A stretch of 7,366 bases of DNA from positions 1 to 7,366 of the forward strand of contig JAUSPW010000082.1 in assembly GCA_030652635.1 (NCBI GenBank). The letters are read 5' to 3'. This DNA is from Pseudohongiella sp. (GTDB taxonomy: Bacteria > Pseudomonadota > Gammaproteobacteria > Pseudomonadales > Pseudohongiellaceae). A program made the translations under genes and the position numbers. The notes under the pieces are model-generated. The model was not told where the DNA came from. It searched no databases and saw nothing but the letters and a program-made list of their open reading frames with translations. Of the stretch, positions 1 to 7,000 are shown in pieces (within the stretch, counting starts at the first letter, position 1; each line of letters starts with the position of its first letter).

Positions 1-174
1 TTTTTTAGGTGCGCTCGGGGCTGACACTAGCAGCACCAAGGCCACCAGAATGGGGGAGAGGATCAGTGAGAACGTGAACACGCCGGCAAAGCCCACCGAA
101 CGATTACGCCCCAAAAAGCCGACAAGTGCGCAGATAGGGACGTAGATCATGAGCAGAATCGGGTCGAACATCAT
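1..174 (-). CDS. Small membrane protein, C-terminal end outside the window
   Basis: The first 58 residues of a small hydrophobic protein are visible, and the frame is still open at the left edge. It has two likely membrane helices, about residues 5-21 and 31-51, joined by a short basic loop (GRNRSVGF). A polar, proline-containing stretch (SAPSAPKK) begins the cytoplasmic tail. The layout (short helix, G-R-x-R-x-x-G-F loop, second helix with an ILSP motif) is common in short bacterial membrane proteins of unknown role, whose tail often carries a small extra domain; any such domain here would lie beyond the edge. Two ATG codons are adjacent (174-172 and 171-169). The first is chosen because GGAG at 185-182 sits 7 nt upstream of it. 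It follows the DUF697 gene in the same direction but is separated by hairpins, so it is probably a separate unit. No specific function can be assigned. Confidence 0.7.
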   Translation of the reverse strand, partial: MMFDPILLMIYVPICALVGFLGRNRSVGFAGVFTFSLILSPILVALVLLVSAPSAPKK

Positions 175-181
175 CCTCTAA

Positions 182-185
182 CTCC
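182..185 (-). promoter_or_regulatory. Ribosome binding site of the small membrane protein gene
   Basis: The minus strand reads GGAG here, 7 nt before the ATG at 174-172. This supports the first of the two adjacent ATG codons as the start. Confidence 0.6.
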
Positions 186-219
186 AGACAAGCACAAAAG
201 ATTTACAACAAACTCTTGT

Positions 220-237
220 TCACACGCGGACGTGTGA
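220..237 (-). repeat. Second inverted repeat, between the DUF697 and small membrane protein genes
   Basis: A perfect 7-bp inverted repeat, TCACACG / CGTGTGA, with a 4-nt loop (TCCG on the minus strand). It abuts a perfect 10-nt palindrome, GTTTCGAAAC, at 238-247. There is no U tract after it. It lies 46 nt upstream of the small membrane protein start, so it could be a leader hairpin or an operator of that gene rather than a second terminator. Confidence 0.4.
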
Positions 238-256
238 GTTTCGAAACGCTAAATGA

Positions 257-284
257 GCCGCGTGCTGTACTGTTAGCACGCGGC
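257..284 (-). terminator. GC-rich hairpin after the DUF697 gene, probable terminator
   Basis: A perfect 10-bp inverted repeat, GCCGCGTGCT / AGCACGCGGC, with an 8-nt loop, begins 11 nt beyond the DUF697 stop codon. On the minus strand the stem is followed by TCATTTAGCG, so the U tract is weak. On the plus strand it is followed by CCTGGCC, with no U tract at all. Position and stem strength support a transcript end for the DUF697 gene. The poor U tract means it could be Rho-assisted, or serve as an mRNA-stabilising 3' hairpin. Confidence 0.55.
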
Positions 285-295
285 CCTGGCCAGAC

Positions 296-808
296 TCACG
301 CCTTGGCTGATTTAGACGTAAACGCACTCTTCAGATCGTCTTTGATTTTGTCGACATCGAAGTTTGCCAGCGAGCCACCACCTTCGAAATGATTGACAAA
401 TACTTTTCCGACAGCGTATGTCGCGGCAGCACCCAAAGCGCCCAGGCTCAATCCACCGGCAACAGCACCTAAACCAGGCACAACCTTCAATGTTGAAAAA
501 GCAACTGGCGCGGCAAGACCCGCTGTCGCAAGTGTGCCTAACATCGCTGCAACGGTGGTCTTGATGGCTTCCTGTTGTACTGTTTTGCCATACAGCTGTG
601 ACAGATCACTGACCATCTTCACCTGAACAGCAGCAAGGCCAGCCAGATCAAGATAAGGGACAGGAATAAAACCTGCCGCAGCGCTCCACTTGCATTTATT
701 TGAAATAATCGCTGATGCCTTATCCAGTCGCTCTGACTTTTCAACATCCTGGATTTCTACCTGATTTTCGATAGAGGTTTCGCTGTTAGCTTGATTTTTA
801 GTATCCAT
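296..808 (-). CDS. DUF697-family membrane protein (170 aa)
   Basis: A complete 170-residue protein. Residues 1-30 are hydrophilic and acidic, then comes a hydrophobic core. Residues 41-62 hold the recognisable motif GFIPVPYLDLAGL followed by VQVKMVSDLSQLYG. This matches the DUF697 pattern of small inner-membrane proteins (also found in YcjF): proline pair, aspartate, then a Q-x-x-M-x-x-L-x-x-x-YG helix. Further apolar, Gly/Ala-rich segments lie at about 84-105 and 108-137. A NHFEGGG turn precedes a short charged tail rich in Lys and Asp. The length is normal for the stand-alone form. The start at 808 is well supported by AAGGAG at 820-815, 6 nt upstream. It appears monocistronic, with its own upstream gap and a hairpin just after the stop. 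Its biochemical role is unknown; nothing links it to the NRPS operon. Confidence 0.8.
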   Translation of the reverse strand: MDTKNQANSETSIENQVEIQDVEKSERLDKASAIISNKCKWSAAAGFIPVPYLDLAGLAAVQVKMVSDLSQLYGKTVQQEAIKTTVAAMLGTLATAGLAAPVAFSTLKVVPGLGAVAGGLSLGALGAAATYAVGKVFVNHFEGGGSLANFDVDKIKDDLKSAFTSKSAKA

Positions 809-814
809 ATTACA

Positions 815-820
815 CTCCTT
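815..820 (-). promoter_or_regulatory. Strong ribosome binding site of the DUF697 gene
   Basis: AAGGAG on the minus strand with a 6-nt spacer (TGTAAT) before the ATG at 808-806. This is near-consensus and fixes the start codon. Confidence 0.75.
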
Positions 821-929
821 GCAAAATAAGCTGCTGGTTAACTAGATTTAGCCGCCGTAGATGTTTTTACGGACGCTTTAGGAAAAATGGAGCAGGCCAC
901 AGAAAGAGTGTCCAGCATGAATTTCTTAC

Positions 930-949
930 TGCACTTAGTGCAAAGTCAA
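930..949 (-). promoter_or_regulatory. Candidate promoter -35 element with overlapping operator-like inverted repeat
   Basis: In the 151-nt gap upstream of the DUF697 gene, the minus strand has TTGACT (949-944), a 5/6 match to a sigma-70 -35 hexamer. One nt later comes a perfect 13-nt inverted repeat, TGCACT-A-AGTGCA (942-930). No convincing -10 hexamer stands at 16-18 nt (best matches are 3/6), so the promoter call is weak. The palindrome lies where a regulator could block the spacer. It is also 18 nt beyond the alpha/beta hydrolase stop, but has no U tract and is a poor terminator. Confidence 0.25.
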
Positions 950-959
950 TATCCCAAAT

Positions 960-1895
960 TTAACCCTGTGATTCAAGTTCTTTCTCGGTATGCGTGCAGA
1001 CTTGAAACTCACTCGCACCGTTAATGAAATCAACAATCATCCTGGTGCTGCTGACGGGATTGTCCAGCATAACCGCGTGCCCTGCCCTTGGAACAACCGA
1101 AAGCTTGCCACGCGCCCCCAACAATTTTGTCATTTTAACCGCAAGCGCTTGCTCCAGAATTGACGATGCCTGACCACGCACGATGTGCACAGGCAGATTG
1201 AGCGAACCCAGTGCCTGCCAGATTTGCTCACTCAACTCCCCTTTGTTTTTGTGCTGATTACGGAATTCTGGATTTTTGTGCCAGATACCAGGTGTGAACG
1301 CAGGATCTGTCTTGGGTACAAATTTACCTTGGTGAATCCGCAAACCAAAGCGCGCGATATGCGCCAATGCAGCGGTATCTGCCATCATGTAAATCCGCGC
1401 CAGACTCTGGTGGTAAGACTCAGCATCAGCATAACAAGCAGGCAAATTCATCACATCATTGACCAGTCGCTCACCTGCTTCTGGACTGACCTCCGGACCA
1501 GCATCAACAATTGTCAGCGAGGCCACGCAACGTGGCTGCGCTGCAAGCGCCAATACGGCCACTCTTGCACCTAGCGAATGCCCCACGATATGAATGCTTG
1601 CATCGCCAAAATCACGCAGAAAATCTTGCAAATCCTCTGCAAGTTGCCAATGAGAATACTTTTGCTCCGGGTCCCAGTCCGAGTCCCCGTGCCCACGATG
1701 ATCCAGACAAATCACGTGATACCTATCTTGCAGAGCGCCGACCATTCCGTCCCACACATGGGCATCATTGGTAAAGCCATGCAGCAAAATGCAGTAGCTC
1801 GCAGCCTCTGCAAGCTTACCGGACTGGCTCAAACAAGGATGCCATAAATAGTGCAGCCGCACGCCATCCCTGGTTCGAAAAAATCGACTTTCCAT
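960..1895 (-). CDS. Alpha/beta hydrolase, last gene of the NRPS operon
   Basis: A complete 311-residue cytoplasmic-type alpha/beta hydrolase with no signal peptide. The oxyanion-hole motif is LLHGF (37-41). DHRGHGDSDW (65-74) is the usual loop of esterase/epoxide-hydrolase-like members. The nucleophile elbow is GHSLG with Ser107, and the catalytic His273 sits in AGHAVMLDNP. A helical cap occupies about 135-230. Where relatives often carry the catalytic Asp (RG-x-x-S-D-x-L), this protein has RGQASSIL, with Ser245 in place of Asp. Asp131 in VDAGPE, at the end of the preceding core strand, could be the acid instead. Its start is 3 nt after the stop of the serine hydrolase gene with only a weak AGG, so translation is probably coupled. 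The role may be ester, thioester or lactone hydrolysis on the NRPS product or a shunt intermediate. It does not look like a classic type II thioesterase, which is shorter. Confidence 0.8.
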   Translation of the reverse strand: MESRFFRTRDGVRLHYLWHPCLSQSGKLAEAASYCILLHGFTNDAHVWDGMVGALQDRYHVICLDHRGHGDSDWDPEQKYSHWQLAEDLQDFLRDFGDASIHIVGHSLGARVAVLALAAQPRCVASLTIVDAGPEVSPEAGERLVNDVMNLPACYADAESYHQSLARIYMMADTAALAHIARFGLRIHQGKFVPKTDPAFTPGIWHKNPEFRNQHKNKGELSEQIWQALGSLNLPVHIVRGQASSILEQALAVKMTKLLGARGKLSVVPRAGHAVMLDNPVSSTRMIVDFINGASEFQVCTHTEKELESQG

Positions 1896-1898
1896 TAC

Positions 1899-4010
1899 CT
1901 ATTCGCCGTACAGAATTTCAAGGATGCCCTCAAGCATCACTTCATTGACGTTGGAAATTATAAAATTGCCCTCGGCATCAAATTCCGTCAACAGCGTGCG
2001 ATTCAGCAGCACAGCCATCGCTGTCCCGGTGCCGATCACATCATTGGCGTTGCGATAGTGGTACTGCCAGGAAGCGTCGTAACCCACTATCTGACCCCTG
2101 TGACCAAACGCCTGAATGCCTAAATCCTGCACCACACCCTGTAGCATGTTGATGCCCTCGCCAAAGGCGTTACCAACTTGAAAAGGCTCACGCATCAATG
2201 CCTGGGTGGCTGGGCTTAACAACTGACCTTCCATCACGGCATTTGCCCATTTCACAAGATCAGCCGCAGTCGAGATCATGGCGCCTGAACCCATTGTGTA
2301 TGACGGGTCAGTGTTTGACCTTTCCACATCGGTATACGGAAAGCCAAACAGGTCAGCCACAAACTCGCCCTGATTATCAGCCCAGTTGATGTAACCACGC
2401 GCGTAAGTGCCTTCCAGTTTGAGCTGGCCGGGTGATGGCACAATGGTGTCTGTCAGCCCCAATGGCTGGACAAAGCGGGTTCTAATTTCATGTTCCCAGC
2501 TATTGTGAGTGAGCATTTCCGCAATTTCTTGCAGCAAAACGTAATGCGTATTCGAGTAGTTCCATTGCTCACCCGGCTTATTGATCAGGTAGCGACGCGC
2601 TTCTGTAGCATTGTTTTTGGCAAACGATGAATTGACGGCTGCGCCGATATTGGCCAGTTCGCCAGGGGCATAAACAAATCCTGGCATACCGATATAACGC
2701 ACAAACCAAAGATCGGTCATTTTCGGCTCAACATCCATGGTGACGCCAAAGTACCACTCAAAATCCGGAAATTCGTCAGTGAAACTGAAAATACCCGCGG
2801 TGTGATTGAGCAGCATTTTGACTGTGGTGACATTGCCATCGGGAAACTTGCCCGGGAAGAATTCATCGAGCTTTTGATCCAGGCGCAGCTTACCCTCGTC
2901 CACCAATTGCATAATCAGCATCCCGGTAAACGACTTTGTGGCGCTCCCGATTCTAAATTGATGTGCGGGCGTCATCGCCTCGCCTGTGCTGGTATCTGCA
3001 ACACCCGCCGCGGTGTGCCAGATTTGACCGTCAGGTAACTCAATCGACAGGCTTACCCCCGGGATAGATTTTTCGTGCAAACGTGAAATCATATAACTCT
3101 GAATTTCCAGTTTCTGGAAATTGATTTCAGCGGCATCGACGCTATAGCTGATTGCCCCAGCATTCACATTTTTTGCTGAAGCGGCAAGCGCCGGGTATTG
3201 GCTGCTGAAGCTGGCCGATGTCAGGCTTGTTCCTGCCAATGGCGCTGCAAGCGCCTGCTTCATTGAAGACGTGATCTGAATGCCATTGACACTATTGCTG
3301 TCTGTATCCAGCAATCCTAGCACCTGCAAAGAACGCTCGTAGGCTGGATCTTTTTCACCTAGCGTAAACAGTGATGCATACGCAGTTGCTGTTGTGCTTG
3401 CCGGGTCTTTTGCGATCGGATTACCCAGCTCAAGCGCCCCGATGCTGAACGCAACTGCACTGCCGTCAACAGCATAGAATCTGCCTTGAGAGTCGGTTAC
3501 AGCCCTTTTAGTCCCGGACACATAGTCAAGCCCAGCAATAGGCACAGACAGTTTTGCAGGCGTCACTGGCCAGATATTCCTTAACTGAAACATGGGTGCC
3601 GACGCGGTTAATGAAAACAATGCGTCCATTTCTACCGCGTAATGTTCACCTTCCATTTCAAAAACCGGAATGGTTAAAGTATTACCTGCAAAACGCGCGG
3701 CATGATCATGGTAGCTGTCAGGTGCCGCGGCCTCACCTATGCGCCTGGAATCGGAGACTTGCAGAATTTCGGCGCCTGAGGAGGAAATCAGCGAAAGCTC
3801 AACACGGTACAGACTTCCCTCAAAAGCCATGACCGGCAGCACAATTTTGCCGTTGGCGTATATGGGTATTTCTCTACCGTCGATACTGCCAGCATTGGCG
3901 CTGTATGCAACACTGCTTGTCCATATTAACGACATAGCCAGTATCAGCGACTTGCCATTGAAATGCTGCGAGCGCAGCCAGCGGCCTGCTTTTGGCAAAT
4001 GAGTAGTCAT
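1899..4010 (-). CDS. Exported class C beta-lactamase-fold serine hydrolase with N-terminal surface-protein modules (703 aa)
   Basis: Residues 1-40 form a Sec-type signal peptide: basic start (K7, R10, R13, K20), an apolar core at about 21-36, and a likely cut near SANA|GS. Residues 56-72 and 112-128 are a degenerate duplication of the pattern L/I-P-V-x-x-F/M-E-G-x-x-Y-x-V-E. Residues 158-250 resemble a module of bacterial surface and lipoproteins (IAGLDYVSG, TDSQGRFYAVDG, VAFSIGALELG, LLDTDSNSVNGI). The C-terminal half, about 295-703, is the catalytic domain: S356-A-T-K359, LLNHTAGI (400-407), Y485-S-N, and H637-R-G in place of KTG. HxG is typical of D-aminopeptidases, esterases and PBP-type thioesterases rather than true beta-lactamases. 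SxxK and YxN are 129 residues apart, wider than usual, implying an inserted loop. An in-frame ATG at 4124 would overlap the NRPS gene; the start at 4010 has AAGGA 6 nt upstream. Substrate unknown; D-peptide cleavage is inferred from context. Confidence 0.85.
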   Translation of the reverse strand: MTTHLPKAGRWLRSQHFNGKSLILAMSLIWTSSVAYSANAGSIDGREIPIYANGKIVLPVMAFEGSLYRVELSLISSSGAEILQVSDSRRIGEAAAPDSYHDHAARFAGNTLTIPVFEMEGEHYAVEMDALFSLTASAPMFQLRNIWPVTPAKLSVPIAGLDYVSGTKRAVTDSQGRFYAVDGSAVAFSIGALELGNPIAKDPASTTATAYASLFTLGEKDPAYERSLQVLGLLDTDSNSVNGIQITSSMKQALAAPLAGTSLTSASFSSQYPALAASAKNVNAGAISYSVDAAEINFQKLEIQSYMISRLHEKSIPGVSLSIELPDGQIWHTAAGVADTSTGEAMTPAHQFRIGSATKSFTGMLIMQLVDEGKLRLDQKLDEFFPGKFPDGNVTTVKMLLNHTAGIFSFTDEFPDFEWYFGVTMDVEPKMTDLWFVRYIGMPGFVYAPGELANIGAAVNSSFAKNNATEARRYLINKPGEQWNYSNTHYVLLQEIAEMLTHNSWEHEIRTRFVQPLGLTDTIVPSPGQLKLEGTYARGYINWADNQGEFVADLFGFPYTDVERSNTDPSYTMGSGAMISTAADLVKWANAVMEGQLLSPATQALMREPFQVGNAFGEGINMLQGVVQDLGIQAFGHRGQIVGYDASWQYHYRNANDVIGTGTAMAVLLNRTLLTEFDAEGNFIISNVNEVMLEGILEILYGE

Positions 4011-4016
4011 GGGCAT

Positions 4017-4021
4017 TCCTT
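4017..4021 (-). promoter_or_regulatory. Ribosome binding site that fixes the serine hydrolase start
   Basis: The minus strand reads AAGGA at 4021-4017, then ATGCCC, then the ATG at 4010-4008. Spacing to 4010 is 6 nt. Spacing to the in-frame ATG at 4016 is zero, and the far upstream ATG at 4124 lies inside the NRPS gene. The start at 4010 is therefore preferred. Confidence 0.65.
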
Positions 4022-4045
4022 TCTGAAATGATTGAAGATGATAAA

Positions 4046-7000
4046 TCAGTAGCCAGCGAGTCTGCGCCGTACCCTTTGCCAGCAAGTGCGCATGGTCTCC
4101 GACCCAAACAAACCCGGAGGCCACGCAATGTGCATTTCCAGTGCGTAATCTACAACATAAAACTCCATATGCAGAGGAACATCGACAGGCGATGTCAACG
4201 CCATGGCATTTTGAAATACTTTACCGGTCAGGCTGAATAACTGATTGGTGTCCAGATTATCAGAAAACTCACCAAGATAATTGAAACTCAACAGCGCTGG
4301 CAGCGCCCCACACAACGTGGGTTCAGCAGCCACACAGGCAAATATATCCGGCTGAAAACAAGTATCTGACTTTAGCATACGACTCGCCTGTAGCAGAGCG
4401 TCAGAGCCCTTGAACACGTCTGTATCAACATTAAACAGACGTGCGCGAGTCAGCCAGGCTACCTGATGAGACAGATCCAGATCACCATCGCGACCGTGAC
4501 TTTCCACCATAATCGGTACTTCCTTGATAGGTAGCATGTCACCCAGTTCACTGAGAGCCGTTGCCAACAGCAGATCCTGCAGTTTGAAATCGGTGTGCTG
4601 CTGTTCTGACATTCTGCGCAAAGCTTCTCGCAGTCTCGTCAGCTCAGTAGCTTCAATCTGCAGATGCAGAGTTTCCAGTTCACCATGCGTGCCGCAATCA
4701 AGCGCCAGAGTATCCATGGTGCAAACCGCTCTGTGGTAACTATCCGACACTGCTGGCAGTATTTCGACTTGTTCCGCCGAGCGCGCTGCTGTGATTTCTG
4801 CAAGCAAATGTTGTGGTCTGAGGTGCGATGACAAAAACTCCTCATTATCAACTGCACTGTATTCAACTGCACTGTCTTCAACTGCGCTTGCCAGCATGGC
4901 CCGTGTCAGTGCATTGAGGTCTGCAATCAGAATACGCAGTGATACCCAATCGGCGATCAGGTGATGCAGTGACAGCACCAGCGACTCGCTGTCGCCATTT
5001 GTTCCCTGCACCAGCACGCAGCGGAATAAAGGCCCTGTTGCCAGTGCAAAGGGGGAACAGGCGAGTTCTTCAATTGCCAGATCATCGGCTTGCTGCATAT
5101 TTGCGCATGTGCGCTGATAACAAGTGAGCACTTCATCTACATCGAGCGATTCCCGTATTTGCTGTATCCAACTACCGTACTGCTGGTAAAAACACGCGCG
5201 CAGGGAATCGTGATTTTGTATCAGCACAGACAGAGCTTTCTTCAACAACGCGACTGAAACACCGCGTGGCATTTTCAGTTCAGTCACAATATTGAAATGC
5301 GCAGCTGTTTGCGCGTCGCGTGAACGTAAAAACCAATTTTGAATTGGCAGCAAAGCGATGTTGCCAACAAGTGGTTTGTGGTGTTGTTCAGCCACACACC
5401 AAGGCAATATCATCGTCGCCAACTCTGCTAACAGCGCAGAGGCAAAGAAGTCCTTTAATGTGCAGCTATAGCCTTTTGCCCTGAGTGTGTTGATGACTGT
5501 CAGCGCTTTGATCGAATCGCCGCCCAAGGCAAAAAAATCATCATGACGGCCCACACGTTCGGTTTTGAGTACACGCTGCCAGGCTTGGGCAAGTATGTGT
5601 TCTGCTTCCGTAACAGGTTCCACAAATCCGGCGGCCGGGGATAGAGCATGCAGGGAGGCAAATTCAAGCAATGCAGCGCGATCGATCTTTCCTGCAGAGG
5701 ACAGCGGAAAGACATCGAGCAACAATAAAATACCGGGAACCATATGGCGCGGCAACGCGGTACCAAGTTCTGCCTGAATCCTCGATTTTAATGGCGTGTC
5801 ACCCACCGTCTGAGCTGATTGAGCCAGGCAAACCAACAACAGCCCCAATTCTGGATGAACAAGCGCAATCGCATCGCTGACGCCGTCGACACTACGCGCG
5901 GCATGTTCGATCTCACCAGGTTCAATACGATATCCCCGTATTTTGATTTGTGTATCCGTGCGACCAAGGTATTCGAGCAGACCGTCTTCACGCCAGCGCA
6001 CCAGATCTCCGGAGCGATACCAACGGCTTTGTTCCGGTTCGCCGGCAATGGAACCAAACTTCTGTGCGCTGAGCTCGGGCGCCGCATAATATCCTGCAGC
6101 CAGCGTTGCACCACCAATGTACAACTCACCGGCACTGCCCACAGGAACACGCGCACCGATGGCGTCGCGCACACTCAGCAATACCCCGGGCAGCGGTTTG
6201 CCGATAGGCACACCAAAAGGCCATTCATCCTGTTCCTTCACCACATAGGTGCTGGCACACACCGACGTTTCAGTTGGGCCATAGGCATTTATCACCCGTA
6301 GCGACGCTGCGTAGTGCCGCATATCTGCGGCAATGGCCGCCTCCCCTGCGGTGATCAGTACACGCAGTTTGCCAAGTGGCCGTTTGTCGAGCGCGCGCAG
6401 GAATACGGGCGGCAGTGTGATCACGCTGATTTTTTTGTCACACAACCAACGCATAAACAGCTCAATGTCACTGCGTGTTTCATCCGGGGCGATTGTCAGC
6501 GACGCCCCGGTACCCAATGCGAGGAATATTTCCGACAGCGAGGCATCAAATGTCAGCGCAGCAAATTGTGCGCACACATCATCGTGTTTGACATCAAATG
6601 CAGGTATCTGTTGTTCTATCATTGCAGCAAATGCTGCATGGGAAATCTGCACACCTTTGGGTTTGCCGGTCGATCCGGACGTAAAAATCATGTAGGCGAT
6701 ATCGGCGTCGCTGCGCCTTACCAAGTCGCAGCATGTGTGGTCAGGCACATCGGTATAGCGCCGATGTTGTAACGCAGGAAGCTGAACTTGGAGTTTTTGC
6801 GTCAATACGCTGGCAAGTTCTGCCCCCGGCTCGTCTGTGCTCAGCAGAATATCGACCGCACCTTCGAGGATGATCATTTGCAGCCTGTCTACCGGGTTGC
6901 CCATATCCAGTGGAATGTAGACTGCGCCTGCATTCATCACACCGAGCATCGCAGCAATACTGCGCGCGCCGCGCTTGCCGATCACACCAATATGGGTCTG

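Noticed and set aside
1899..4010. True beta-lactamase (antibiotic resistance) call.
   Set aside because: The third motif is HRG, not KTG, and the protein is far longer than AmpC enzymes. Esterase, D-peptidase or PBP-type thioesterase classes fit better.
4011..4124. Upstream ATG at 4124 (741-residue form) for the serine hydrolase.
   Set aside because: It would overlap the NRPS by 79 nt, and the added residues bury the signal peptide. The ATG at 4010 has a properly spaced AAGGA.
3874..4128. 84-residue minus-strand open frame spanning the NRPS/hydrolase junction.
   Set aside because: It overlaps both genes in another frame, has no domain-like features and no ribosome binding site of note.
4848..4892. 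CRISPR-like repeats.
   Set aside because: The units are contiguous with no spacers, lie in coding frame and number only three.
5819..6772. Long plus-strand open frames (160, 152 and 120 residues) opposite the adenylation domain.
   Set aside because: They are antisense shadows of a clearly conserved coding sequence; their translations are Cys/His/Arg-rich and lack any recognisable motif.
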